From Halalkaliarchaeum desulfuricum (GTDB lineage Archaea > Halobacteriota > Halobacteria > Halobacteriales > Haloferacaceae): DNA of 64,000 nucleotides. Below the pieces are notes generated by a model that ran no database searches, was not told the DNA's origin, and saw nothing but the letters and a program-made list of their open reading frames with translations. The translations under genes were made by a program, and so were the position numbers. This document shows positions 34,810 through 43,049 of the stretch, piece after piece (within the stretch, counting starts at the first letter, position 1; every line of letters starts with the position of its first letter). The stretch lies in assembly GCF_002952775.1 (NCBI RefSeq), contig NZ_CP025066.1, positions 248,001 through 312,000 of the forward strand. The letters run 5' to 3'.

Positions 34810-35424
34810 ATGTCGACGCTCACCGATATCCTCCCGACAGGTCCACCGACGTCGGAGGCCCGCACCCGGATCGTCGAGATGGACGCCGAAGAGGCAGACG
34901 ACGTCCTCGACGTCCTCGCGAGCGACACCCGCAGGGACGTGTATCGGCGTCTGCTGGAGGAGCCGGCGACCACCTCCGAACTGGCCGACGGCCTCGACAC
35001 CTCCCTCCAGAACGTGTCCCACCACGTGTCTACCCTCGAGGACGCCGAACTCGTCGAGGCTGTGGGTCGGCGCTACTCCGAAAAGGGAAACGAGATGGTC
35101 GTGTACGGTCCGACCAGCGATCCGCTCGTGTTCGTCGGGCGAGAGGAGCTCCACTCCCGGCTCGATCGGTCGCTGTCGGACGTCGTCGCGGGCATCGGGT
35201 TGCTCGCCGGCGGAGCGCTGTTCGTCCAGTGGGGCGCCTACCAGCTGTTCTCCCCGGATCGGGCGGCGGCGACTGCGATCGATCCCGCGAGCTATGCGGG
35301 CGGGTCGAACGACGCCGGCGGGTTGCTCGTGTGGCTCGTCTTCGAGGCTGGCGAGCCGGGACTGCTCTTCTTTTTCGCCTGTCTGCTCGTCGCTGCGGTC
35401 GCGACGGTGGCGTGGCGACGGTGA
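34810..35424 (+). CDS. Membrane-anchored winged-helix (ArsR-like) regulator
   Basis: 204 residues. The N-terminal winged helix (~30-105: VLDVLASDTRRDVYRRLLEE, LQNVSHHVSTLEDAELV) is joined to two C-terminal hydrophobic helices (~130-150 and ~178-200). A DNA-binding domain tethered to the membrane could read envelope state. GGTGA before ATG 34810 serves as ribosome site. The preceding gene encodes an extracytoplasmic protease, a possible functional partner (inference). Confidence 0.8.
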   Translation: MSTLTDILPTGPPTSEARTRIVEMDAEEADDVLDVLASDTRRDVYRRLLEEPATTSELADGLDTSLQNVSHHVSTLEDAELVEAVGRRYSEKGNEMVVYGPTSDPLVFVGREELHSRLDRSLSDVVAGIGLLAGGALFVQWGAYQLFSPDRAAATAIDPASYAGGSNDAGGLLVWLVFEAGEPGLLFFFACLLVAAVATVAWRR

Positions 35425-35460
35425 CTACAAAAAGCTAAAGCGGTGTGTCGGTGTGCGAGG

Positions 35461-36759
35461 CTACTGACGGCGGCCGATTCCGAGGATTAGCCCGATCCCG
35501 AGGACCGCGATACCGGCCCCGGCGACGAGTGCACCGATGCCTCCGAGCGCGTCTCCCGGAATAGAGAGTGTCCCGTCGTCGGACTCGCCATCGTCGATCT
35601 GGGTATCTGTTTCGCCGTCGCCACCGTCACTCGCACCGTCGGTGGACTCGACGACGACGCCGGGCGCCGATCCCTGTACGTCGGGATCGTCGTCCGCCCG
35701 CACGTGGACAGTAAATTCGGTTCCGGGTGAGATTTCGTCGAGATCCACAGTGACCTCGAAGGTGCCGTGTTCGTCGACGGTGGTCTGGTTCGTGACGAGG
35801 AACGAGATGCCGTCCGACTCGCCGCGGACCCGAACGCTGACAGATTCGCCCTCCTCGAGGTCAGCCTCCCCGGCGATCCGCTGGTCGGGTGCGGCCTCGA
35901 GTTCGAGCAGGTCGCCCTCGTACACGAGAACGACACCGTGACTCTCCTGAGTTCTGTCATCGTCATCCGATTCGCCGGCCGTCGAATCCACGACTGTCCC
36001 CGTCGTGGAGCCGACCGTCTGGTTGTCGTGGCGGGCAGTCACCTCGAAGTCGGCACCGGGCTGGACGTTGCTCGCGTCGAACGTCGCCTCGAACCGCTCG
36101 TCCTCGACGACGGCCTCCTCCGACAGCAGGAACGCCCCGTTTCCGGTCGACCTGACTCGGACCTGTATCCGCTCGCCGTCGTCGAGGTCCGCCTGACCGG
36201 CGATGGTCTGACTCTCGTCGGGTTCGAACTCGTCGATCCGGTCGAACACGACGATCGGTTTCACTTCCAGAACGGCGTGATCGAGGGTCTCGTTGCCGAC
36301 GGAAATCCGCAGATCGTGGAGCCCGCCGGGCGGCCGGTCCCGCTCGAGTTCGTTCGCGTGGACCGCGACGTTCTCGAGGCCAGCGTTCTCCGCCGAGAGA
36401 TATTCGTCGGGATCCTCCGCGCGAACGTCTCCGGTGGCGAGAAGGATCCTCACGTCGTCGTCGTGATCGACGACGGTCGCTTCGAGGTGGAACTGGTCAC
36501 CCATATCGATCTCGATCTGGAAGGGATCCTCGCCGGGCGCGTCGATCCCGAGCGTCGCCTTTTCGGGGGGCGCAACGCTTACGAGCTGTTGATCGAATTC
36601 GGGAGTTTCGGTCGTCTCGTTCTCGGTCGTGTTCGTCTTCGTGTCCGCTGCAACCGTTGCGGGAACCGCGAGGGCAGCCGCGACTGCGAGGACTGCAACG
36701 AGGAGCACTGCGCGCCTCGAGTCCAGCCCGGTCACAGCCTGTTGGAGGGTTTCGGGCAT
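35461..36759 (-). CDS. Secreted surface protein with BGTF-like repeats and C-terminal anchor
   Basis: 432 residues. Signal peptide at ~14-38 (AVLLVAVLAVAAALAVPATVAA). Two homologous beta domains of ~100 residues repeat the pattern [QR]IAG-ADL-GE--QVRV...FLL...F-ATFD...PG--F (about residues 185-255 and 290-365), as in haloarchaeal BGTF surface domains. An acidic low-complexity stretch and a final hydrophobic helix ending GRRQ form the anchor; no PGF-CTERM signal is seen. GGTTTAACT ~30 bases upstream on the minus strand supports the start. Confidence 0.75.
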   Translation of the reverse strand: MPETLQQAVTGLDSRRAVLLVAVLAVAAALAVPATVAADTKTNTTENETTETPEFDQQLVSVAPPEKATLGIDAPGEDPFQIEIDMGDQFHLEATVVDHDDDVRILLATGDVRAEDPDEYLSAENAGLENVAVHANELERDRPPGGLHDLRISVGNETLDHAVLEVKPIVVFDRIDEFEPDESQTIAGQADLDDGERIQVRVRSTGNGAFLLSEEAVVEDERFEATFDASNVQPGADFEVTARHDNQTVGSTTGTVVDSTAGESDDDDRTQESHGVVLVYEGDLLELEAAPDQRIAGEADLEEGESVSVRVRGESDGISFLVTNQTTVDEHGTFEVTVDLDEISPGTEFTVHVRADDDPDVQGSAPGVVVESTDGASDGGDGETDTQIDDGESDDGTLSIPGDALGGIGALVAGAGIAVLGIGLILGIGRRQ

Positions 36760-36821
36760 CGTTTCCCCGTAGGACGCAATCCGTAGTTAAACCAGGGATA
36801 GCTAAAACGAAGCGTTGAGCG

Positions 36822-36837
36822 ATGCCCATTTCGGCAT
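36822..36837 (-). terminator. Short hairpin after the flavoprotein gene
   Basis: ATGCC-CATTTC-GGCAT lies 13 bases past the stop of the minus-strand flavoprotein gene, followed on that strand by a TTTTAGC run. It could help terminate that transcript. Confidence 0.3.
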
Positions 36838-36849
36838 GCTCGGACGGCG

Positions 36850-38247
36850 TCAGGACGTGTACACGTACTCGTCTTCGGTCAACTGTGCGTACGCGCCACG
36901 GAGCTTCCGCTTTTGCCACTTGTATGAAAGCACCAGTTTGGCGGCCTGGAACCCGGCCGAATACGTCCGCTCGACGAGCCCCCTCCCGGCCTCAGCCGCG
37001 AGCATCGCGTCGGCACACGAGATGACACGATCCCAGTCGTCCGGCGTGTATCCGCGAACCACCTCTGCCATCGTGAGGTTCCGGAGCACCTCGTCCCCGA
37101 TCGCCTCGTGCCAACGGTCGTTGTAGGTGGAGAGGTCCCCAGCTGCGGCCAGTTCGCCGGCGATCGCGCCGGTCCGGACGGCGACGTGATCGCCCCCCTC
37201 GTGGAACGCCGACGTCGACCCCATCGCCCCGCCTGCCACGGCGATCCCTGCCTCCACCGGCGATTCGATCGGGCTGGTCGAAGAGATCGAGTACGTCTCC
37301 GTGCCGTTCCGTTTTCCGGTCCCGTCGACGATGGGGAACTCGTCCTCGATGTCGTACTTGTCGCCGTACTGCCACTCCAGCAGCCGATGGATGTACTCGC
37401 TGCCGCCAGGGATGCTGTCGTCTTCGGGGCGGAGCAACCTGTAGGAATCACGGGCCTCGACGTCGTCGATGTCGAGGCCGATCGGCATCGTCAGCCCGAC
37501 GCGACACACCCGATCGTTGTTCGGAAACACCCACGGATAGGCGGTGTGGCCGGGCATCACGCCCCACCAGAACCGAATGCTCGCGTCGACGTCCGCGAAC
37601 GCCTCCTCGGGGAATCGCCGGTACTCCTGATAGGCGATGTGGTTGACGTCCCGCGAGGCGAGAATCTCCGAGGCAGTCCGTCCCTCGGGGAGGAACCGAT
37701 CGAGCACGCGGTTCGTGACGGTTCGCTGGGGGCCGTCCGCGAGCACGAGGAAATCGGCGCCGATCGTCTCGCCCGACGCCAGATCCATCTCGTGTCTGGG
37801 ATCGGCAGTCCCCGGACCGGCCGAGAGATCTGTTCGAACGTCCTTCACCGAGACGCCGACACGATACTCCGCACCGGCGTTTTCGGCCCGTTCCCGGAGC
37901 CAATCGTCGAACCTGGCCCGGTGGAAGGTGTAGCCGAAATGCTCGTACGAGGAATCGATCCCAGTCCCGTACAGCGTCGCCTTCGTGTTCGGCCCGACGA
38001 ACTCCGCTCGATCGAGCGTGCGCTGGACGACCCCGTCGGGGAACTCGTCGGGATGGATCCCCATGATATCGACCCAGTAATTCAGGATACCTGCGGCGTC
38101 CGTCGAGTCGGGACCGAGCCCCTCGCGGTCGGCGCGGGGGACGCCCCTCTCGCAGACGAGCGTCTCCGCTCCACCGCTGGCGGCCGCATGTGCCGCCGAA
38201 GAGCCGGCCGGTCCGCCTCCGACGATCGCGACGTCGACGCGTTCCAT
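36850..38247 (-). CDS. Geranylgeranyl-reductase-family FAD oxidoreductase
   Basis: 465 residues. N-terminal FAD-binding VAIVGGGPAGSSAAHAA at ~5-21, a second FAD/substrate block DFLVLADGPQRTV at ~170, and PVEAGIAVAGGAMGSTSAFHEGG near 340. Members saturate isoprenoid chains of archaeal lipids or modify quinones or chlorins; the exact substrate cannot be told, and a paralogue elsewhere may be the lipid enzyme. The C-terminal 100 residues are helical and basic. Confidence 0.85.
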   Translation of the reverse strand: MERVDVAIVGGGPAGSSAAHAAASGGAETLVCERGVPRADREGLGPDSTDAAGILNYWVDIMGIHPDEFPDGVVQRTLDRAEFVGPNTKATLYGTGIDSSYEHFGYTFHRARFDDWLRERAENAGAEYRVGVSVKDVRTDLSAGPGTADPRHEMDLASGETIGADFLVLADGPQRTVTNRVLDRFLPEGRTASEILASRDVNHIAYQEYRRFPEEAFADVDASIRFWWGVMPGHTAYPWVFPNNDRVCRVGLTMPIGLDIDDVEARDSYRLLRPEDDSIPGGSEYIHRLLEWQYGDKYDIEDEFPIVDGTGKRNGTETYSISSTSPIESPVEAGIAVAGGAMGSTSAFHEGGDHVAVRTGAIAGELAAAGDLSTYNDRWHEAIGDEVLRNLTMAEVVRGYTPDDWDRVISCADAMLAAEAGRGLVERTYSAGFQAAKLVLSYKWQKRKLRGAYAQLTEDEYVYTS

Positions 38248-38359
38248 ACACGCTACCGGCGCCGTTTCAGTATTAAACCCACGGAAGCTGAATAGTCCCC
38301 GTACCGCAGGCGAAATCCACAGCCGACACCGATCCCTATCGAAAGATCATCAAAAACGA

Positions 38360-38372
38360 CCTTTTCAAAAGG
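38360..38372. promoter_or_regulatory. Palindromic AT-rich element upstream of the NSS transporter
   Basis: CCTTTT-C-AAAAGG, six-base arms around one base, lies 27 bases before a possible GTG start at 38390 and 42 bases before ATG 38408. It can act as TATA box and operator together. Confidence 0.4.
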
Positions 38373-38407
38373 ACAGGTTTTTGGTTACCGTGAAGGGACC
38401 GCGTCGC

Positions 38408-39760
38408 ATGGCACGCGAAACGTGGGCGACCCGCATCGGATTCATCCTGGCCGCGGTGGGGAGCGCGGTCGGGCTCGGAAACATCTGGCGTTTCCCGTTC
38501 CAGACGGGACAGGAGGGGGGCGCGGCGTTCCTGCTGGTGTATCTGCTGTTCGTCGTTGCGATCGGGTTCCCGGCGATCCTCGTGGAGTTCGTCATCGGTC
38601 GCCGGACCAACCTGAACGCGGTGGGCTCGTTGCGCGAGCTCGGTGGGGGCGCCTGGCGGTACGTCGGCTGGCTGTTCGTCGTGACCGGCTTCGTCATCCT
38701 CTCGTATTACAGCGTCGTCGCCGGCTGGTTCGCGCGGTATCTCGTCGTCGGCGTCACCGACGGCTTTACCGTCACGACTGAGGCCGAGGCCGCAGAACTG
38801 TTCGGTATCGTGTCGACGGGGCTCGACTCGCTCGTGTTCCACGCCATCTTCATGGCGCTCGTGATCGGCATCGTCGCGATGGGGGTTCGACGGGGGATCG
38901 AACTGGCGGTGAAGGTGATGGTGCCGGCGATAATCCTGTTTTTGATCGGCCTGGCGGCGTACGGGACGACGCTCGACGGCGCGGGAGCTGCGTACGCCTA
39001 CTACCTCTCGCCCGACTTCGGCGTGGTCGTGGACAACTGGACGAGCCTGCTGCCGGCGGCGGCGGGGCAGGCGTTCTTCACGCTCTCGTTGGGGATGGGC
39101 GTGATGATCACCTACGCGTCGTATCTCGGCGAGGACCGCAACCTCGCGACGGACGCGGGCGTCATCGTCTTCCTCGATACAGCGATCGCAGTCCTCGTGG
39201 GCTTCGTGGTGTTCCCGTTCATCTTCGCGGCGGGGACCGACCCCGGACAGATCGCCGTCGGTGCGATCTTCTTCAGCCTCACGCAGGCGTTCGCAACGTT
39301 GCCGTTCGGCACGTTGCTCGGGATCGTGTTCTTCGGCGTCGTGACGATCGCCGCACTCTCGAGTGCGATCAGTATCCTCGAGGTGCTGGTCTCGTATCTG
39401 ATCGACGAGCACCCCATCGATCGCCTCCCGGCGACGCTCGGCGCCGGGGGAGCCATCTTCCTGCTCGGCGTGCCGGTGACGCTGGATCTGGTGTTCCTCG
39501 ACCTGCTGGACGGGCTCGCAGACGGCGTGTTGCTGGTGCTGGGCGCGTTGATCCTCGTCGTGTTCGTCGGCTGGGTGATTCCCGACGTGGGGCTCTCGGA
39601 GCTGGGGCAGGGGATCACGAGCGTCGACCCGTGGGACGACATCTGGCTGTGGATGGTCCGCCTCCCGATCGTGATCGTGCTGGTCGTCGCGCTCGCCCTC
39701 GGCGCGCTCGATTACCTCGAGTTCCTCAGGGTCGACTTCGCGGCGTGGCTCGGAAGTTGA
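38408..39760 (+). CDS. Sodium-dependent transporter of the NSS/SNF family
   Basis: 450 residues and about eleven helices. The first helix has GSAVGLGNIWRFPF, the sodium/substrate-binding helix typical of LeuT-type transporters, and helix 6 has AFFTLSLGMGVMITYASYL. Likely imports an amino acid or related amine with sodium. Start uncertain: ATG 38408 places the family motif as usual, while GTG 38390 fits the upstream palindrome better. Confidence 0.9.
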   Translation: MARETWATRIGFILAAVGSAVGLGNIWRFPFQTGQEGGAAFLLVYLLFVVAIGFPAILVEFVIGRRTNLNAVGSLRELGGGAWRYVGWLFVVTGFVILSYYSVVAGWFARYLVVGVTDGFTVTTEAEAAELFGIVSTGLDSLVFHAIFMALVIGIVAMGVRRGIELAVKVMVPAIILFLIGLAAYGTTLDGAGAAYAYYLSPDFGVVVDNWTSLLPAAAGQAFFTLSLGMGVMITYASYLGEDRNLATDAGVIVFLDTAIAVLVGFVVFPFIFAAGTDPGQIAVGAIFFSLTQAFATLPFGTLLGIVFFGVVTIAALSSAISILEVLVSYLIDEHPIDRLPATLGAGGAIFLLGVPVTLDLVFLDLLDGLADGVLLVLGALILVVFVGWVIPDVGLSELGQGITSVDPWDDIWLWMVRLPIVIVLVVALALGALDYLEFLRVDFAAWLGS

Positions 39761-39840
39761 TCCGTCCTTCCCTCTACCGATAACCCGGTCGGTAGATCGG
39801 ATCCACAGACTTTTCCTGACGCCGACCGTTCTACCGGCCG

Positions 39841-40035
39841 ATGAAGGAGTCGCTACTGGACATCCTCTGTTGCCCGGTTGACAAAGCCGACCTCGAACTC
39901 GATGTCGAGGATCGAACCGACGAGGAGATCCTCGAGGGCAGTCTCACCTGCACCGAATGTGACGAGGTGTACCCGATCGAGGACGGGATCCCGAACCTCC
40001 TCCCGCCGGACATGCGCGACGAAGCGGCGGCGTGA
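39841..40035 (+). CDS. Trm112-like zinc protein
   Basis: 64 residues. LLDILCCPVDKADLEL and LTCTECDEVYPIEDGIPNLLP give the Cys pairs and the YPI-x-DGIPxLLP signature of the Trm112/UPF0434 family. In archaea and eukaryotes Trm112 is the activating partner of several SAM methyltransferases for tRNA, rRNA and release factors. The partner is not next to it here. Confidence 0.88.
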   Translation: MKESLLDILCCPVDKADLELDVEDRTDEEILEGSLTCTECDEVYPIEDGIPNLLPPDMRDEAAA

Positions 40036-40056
40036 AGTTCGGGCCGCCGGCGCGAG

Positions 40057-40099
40057 GTTCGGACCGAGACAGGTCCGAACGCGGCTCGCTTCGGAGCGA
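40057..40099. repeat. Two tandem perfect hairpins downstream of the Trm112-like gene
   Basis: GTTCGGACC-GAGACA-GGTCCGAAC (40057-40080) is followed at once by TCGCT-TCGG-AGCGA (40086-40099). They begin 22 bases after the Trm112 stop. There is no T-tract, so they are not an ordinary archaeal terminator; mRNA 3' stabilisation or regulation of the next gene is possible. Confidence 0.5.
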
Positions 40100-40171
40100 C
40101 GCTGGCAGGGGCCGGAACGCTCCGGGCAAAAACGGATCGAATCGGGGGATCTGCGGTCCGATGGAGCCTGA

Positions 40172-40181
40172 ACCTTTTTGC
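40172..40181 (+). promoter_or_regulatory. TATA element for the following small membrane protein
   Basis: ACCTTTTTGC is centred about 28 bases before GTG 40205 and so defines a leaderless start there. Confidence 0.5.
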
Positions 40182-40204
40182 TCCGTCCCTGTGACTCCAC
40201 GGAC

Positions 40205-40795
40205 GTGGCAACCGTTCCCGTCGATCTCAACCGCGGCCGAACTCACCAGTTCGACGTTCCCGACAGCGTCACGGTTGAAGGCTCGTTTACTGTGGAGCTC
40301 GAAAACCACGGCGCGCCGACCCACGTGCATCTCAACTTCGACGACGACCTCTCCCGTATCGCCACTCTCACGGATGGCAACCACTACGTCGAAGGCGACG
40401 CGACCCACGAGGTGTTCGTCGACGTCGAACCGATCTCTGAACCGGTCACCGGCCGTCTGAAGGTCGTTACCGGGTACGGAACCGAGACGGAATACGTGTC
40501 CGTGACCGTCGAACCCGGGCGGGCCGGAAAGCCGCCGGTCGAAGTCGACGAGTCGCTGGGCAAGCCGAACGCCGGAAAGTCGGCCGGATCGAAATCCCCC
40601 GATTACGTCCCGCTCCAGGAGCGGGCCGAGGAGGCCATCCCGGAGGGGCCACAGCTCGCGGTCGGGATCGTCGCGGCCGTCGCGGTCGTGCTCGCGGTCA
40701 TTGTCGGACTCTCGATCGGCTCGACGGCCGTCCTCGTCGGGACCGGGATCGTCGTCGGCGCCGCGATCGCGGCGGTGTTGCTCTCCCGAGAGTAG
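40205..40795 (+). CDS. Haloarchaeal protein with beta domain and two C-terminal helices
   Basis: 196 residues. The N-terminal ~100 residues look like an immunoglobulin-like beta domain (VTVEGSFTVELENHGAPTH, VFVDVEPISEPVTGRL). A linker leads to two hydrophobic helices (~145-165 and 170-190). I believe the family is listed as DUF7524, but no function is known. GTG 40205 is preferred over TTG 40178 because the TATA element overlaps the latter. Confidence 0.7.
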   Translation: MATVPVDLNRGRTHQFDVPDSVTVEGSFTVELENHGAPTHVHLNFDDDLSRIATLTDGNHYVEGDATHEVFVDVEPISEPVTGRLKVVTGYGTETEYVSVTVEPGRAGKPPVEVDESLGKPNAGKSAGSKSPDYVPLQERAEEAIPEGPQLAVGIVAAVAVVLAVIVGLSIGSTAVLVGTGIVVGAAIAAVLLSRE

Positions 40796-40833
40796 CGGTG
40801 TGGAGGAGTGACACCCGTCCGACCGCTTCGACG

Positions 40834-40928
40834 CTTTTAAGGCCGTGATCGGCCTCCATCCGATGAGACAGGCGCAGCCTGTTTCACTGACCCGTAGCAG
40901 CGGTCACCGCGTACTACGGAGGTGAATA
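40834..40928 (+). promoter_or_regulatory. Promoter and structured leader of the rpl1-rpl10-rpl12 operon
   Basis: CTTTTAA at 40834-40840 places the transcript start near 40864. The leader then opens with GATGAG-ACAGGC-GCA-GCCTGT-TTCAC (40862-40887): a hairpin flanked by GATGAG and TTCAC, resembling the L1-binding site of 23S rRNA. Archaeal L1 is known to repress its own operon by binding such a copy in the mRNA. GGAGGTGA at 40918-40925 is a perfect Shine-Dalgarno for ATG 40929. Confidence 0.65.
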
Positions 40929-41567
40929 ATGGCAGACTCAATCGAACAAGCAGTTACTCGCGCACTCGAGGAAGCGCCGCCCCGGGAGTTCCGGGAGACG
41001 GTCGACCTCGCGATAAACCTGCGCGATCTTGACCTCAACGATCCGTCGAATCGCGTCGACGAGTCGGTGGTTCTGCCGGCCGGAACCGGACAGGACACCA
41101 CCATCGTCGTCTTCGCGGAGGGCGAAACCGCCGTCCGCGCCAGAGAAGTCGCCGACCAGGTACTCGACTCCGACGACCTCGAGGACCTCGGCGACGACGA
41201 CGACGCCGCGAAAGATCTCGCGGACGACACCGACTTCTTCGTGGCCGAAGCGAACCTGATGCAGGACATCGGCCGGTATCTCGGGACCGTGCTCGGTCCC
41301 CGTGGGAAGATGCCGACCCCGCTTCAGCCCGACGACGACGTCGTGGAGACGGTGAATAGAATGAAGAACACGGTACAGCTCCGCTCCCGCGACCGGCGCA
41401 CGTTCCACACGCGTGTCGGCGCGGCGGACATGTCCGCCGAGGAGATCGCCGACAACATCGACGTCATCGTCCGTCGGCTGGAAGCTGACCTCGAGAAAGG
41501 GCCACTCAACATCGACTCCGTCTACGTGAAAACCACGATGGGGCCGTCCGTGGAGGTGCCCGCATGA
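40929..41567 (+). CDS. rpl1: Large ribosomal subunit protein uL1
   Basis: 212 residues, the usual archaeal L1 length. [16 protein letters not shown] at ~122-137 and the following [20 protein letters not shown] and [15 protein letters not shown] are conserved L1 blocks. It binds 23S rRNA at the L1 stalk and probably represses its own operon through the leader. It overlaps rpl10 by four bases. Confidence 0.97.
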   Translation: MADSIEQAVTRALEEAPPREFRETVDLAINLRDLDLNDPSNRVDESVVLPAGTGQDTTIVVFAEGETAVRAREVADQVLDSDDLEDLGDDDDAAKDLADDTDFFVAEANLMQDIGRYLGTVLGPRGKMPTPLQPDDDVVETVNRMKNTVQLRSRDRRTFHTRVGAADMSAEEIADNIDVIVRRLEADLEKGPLNIDSVYVKTTMGPSVEVPA

Positions 41568-42610
41568 GCTCGGAGGCCCGTCAAACGGAGACGATCCCCG
41601 AGTGGAAGCGGGAGGAAGTCGACGCAGTCGTCGACTTCCTCGAGTCCTACGAGTCGGTCGGCGTCGTGGGCGTCACCGGCATCCCGAGCCGGCAGCTGCA
41701 GGCGATGCGCCGGGAGCTGCACGGCTCCGCGGAGCTTCGCATGAGCCGGAACACGCTCGTCGTCCGTGCGCTGGAGGAGGTCGACGAGGGGCTGGAGACG
41801 CTGACCCAGTACGTCGCCGGCGAGGTCGCCCTCGTCGGGACCAACGACAACCCGTTCGGCCTCTACCAGCAGCTCGAGGAGTCGAAGACCCCCGCCCCGA
41901 TCAACGAGGGCGAGGTTGCGCCGAACGACATCGTCATCCCCGAGGGGGACACCGGCGTCGACCCGGGACCGTTCGTCGGCGAGCTCCAGCAGGTGGGGGC
42001 CTCGGCCCGCATCATGGACGGCTCGATCAAGGTAACCGAGGACTCGACGGTGCTCTCGGAGGGTGAAGTCGTTTCCGACCAGCTCGCGAGCGTGCTCGCC
42101 GAGCTCGGTATCGAACCGAAGGAGGTCGGACTCGACCTCAAGGGCGTCTACTCCGAGGGCGTGCTGTTCGAGTCCGAGGAACTCTCGATCGACGTCGACG
42201 AGTACCGCGCGGACATCGAGTCCGCCGCCGCCGCCGCTCGGAACCTCTCGGTCAACGCGTCGTACCCGACCGCAAGGACGGCCCCGACGCTCATCGCGAA
42301 GGCGACCGGCGACGCGAAGGCGGTCGGTCTGTTCGCCGAGATCGAGAGCCCGGACGTCGTTCCGGACCTCATCGGCAAGGCCGACGGTCAGCTCCGCGCG
42401 CTCGCCGCGCGGATCGACGACGAGGAGGCGCTCCCCGAAGCGCTGCAGGGCGTCGACGCGCCCGAAGCCGAAACGGAGACAAAAGAGGAACAGGTCGACG
42501 AAGACGAGACGGAAGACGCCGAAGAAGTCCCCGAAGACGGCGACGACGAGGACGACGACGAGGACGACGACGAGGACGGTGCCGAGGGGCTCGGCGCGAT
42601 GTTCGGATAA
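41564..42610 (+). CDS. rpl10: Large ribosomal subunit protein uL10 (P0)
   Basis: 348 residues. N-terminal rRNA-binding domain ([38 protein letters not shown]), the archaeal insertion domain, then the spine helices that carry L12 dimers, and a highly acidic tail ending GLGAMFG, the conserved stalk terminus that contacts translation factors. GGAGGTG lies just upstream of the ATG. Confidence 0.97.
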   Translation: MSSEARQTETIPEWKREEVDAVVDFLESYESVGVVGVTGIPSRQLQAMRRELHGSAELRMSRNTLVVRALEEVDEGLETLTQYVAGEVALVGTNDNPFGLYQQLEESKTPAPINEGEVAPNDIVIPEGDTGVDPGPFVGELQQVGASARIMDGSIKVTEDSTVLSEGEVVSDQLASVLAELGIEPKEVGLDLKGVYSEGVLFESEELSIDVDEYRADIESAAAAARNLSVNASYPTARTAPTLIAKATGDAKAVGLFAEIESPDVVPDLIGKADGQLRALAARIDDEEALPEALQGVDAPEAETETKEEQVDEDETEDAEEVPEDGDDEDDDEDDDEDGAEGLGAMFG

Positions 42611-42625
42611 CAACAGAGAAGAACA

Positions 42626-42961
42626 ATGGAATACGTTTACGCAGCACTCATCCTGAACGAGACGGGCGAAGAGATCAACGAAGACAACATCACCGCGATC
42701 CTGGAGTCGGCCGGCGCCGACGTCGACGAGTCGCGCGTCAAGGCGCTCATCGCGGCGCTCGAGGACGTCGACATCGAGGAGGCCATCGAGACGGCCGCAG
42801 CCGCGCCCGCCGCGGGCGCCGCGGCAGCCGGCGACGCGGACGAAACCGACGAGGTCGAGGAAGTCGACGAGCCCGAAGACGAGGAAGCCGACGAGGCCGA
42901 AGACGAGGAGGACGATGAGGAAGAGGCCTCCGGAGAGGGCCTCGGCGAACTCTTCGGCTGA
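42626..42961 (+). CDS. rpl12: Large ribosomal subunit stalk protein P1/L12
   Basis: 111 residues. The N-terminal dimerisation domain [20 protein letters not shown] is followed by [20 protein letters not shown], an Ala-rich hinge ([13 protein letters not shown]) and an acidic tail ending GLGELFG, which matches the uL10 end. Several dimers bind each uL10. It closes the operon, 15 bases after rpl10. Confidence 0.97.
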   Translation: MEYVYAALILNETGEEINEDNITAILESAGADVDESRVKALIAALEDVDIEEAIETAAAAPAAGAAAAGDADETDEVEEVDEPEDEEADEAEDEEDDEEEASGEGLGELFG

Positions 42962-42978
42962 CGCCGGAAGCGGAAACC

Positions 42979-43013
42979 CGACCGAAACCGGTCGCTCGAT
43001 TCTTCCTTTTTAT
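42979..43013 (+). terminator. Hairpin and T-rich terminator of the ribosomal operon
   Basis: CGACCG-AAAC-CGGTCG (42979-42994) is followed by TTCTTCCTTTTTA (43000-43012), starting 18 bases after the rpl12 stop. The T-rich tract is a typical archaeal terminator and may also be the TATA element of the next gene, whose start is ~30 bases downstream. Confidence 0.65.
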
Positions 43014-43022
43014 GTAGGATGA

Positions 43023-43049
43023 CGGATCCATCCGTGAGCGATGGATCCG
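43023..43049. repeat. 10-bp perfect inverted repeat spanning the start codon of the TctA-like gene
   Basis: CGGATCCATC (43023-43032), spacer CGTGAGC, GATGGATCCG (43040-43049). The ATG (43041-43043) lies inside the right arm. In RNA the start codon would be sequestered in a stem; in DNA it is a candidate operator just downstream of the promoter. Confidence 0.55.

Noticed and set aside
43000-43013. T-rich tract considered only as the promoter of the TctA-like gene
   Set aside because: It follows a perfect hairpin just after rpl12, so a terminator role is at least as likely; it was annotated as terminator with possible dual use.
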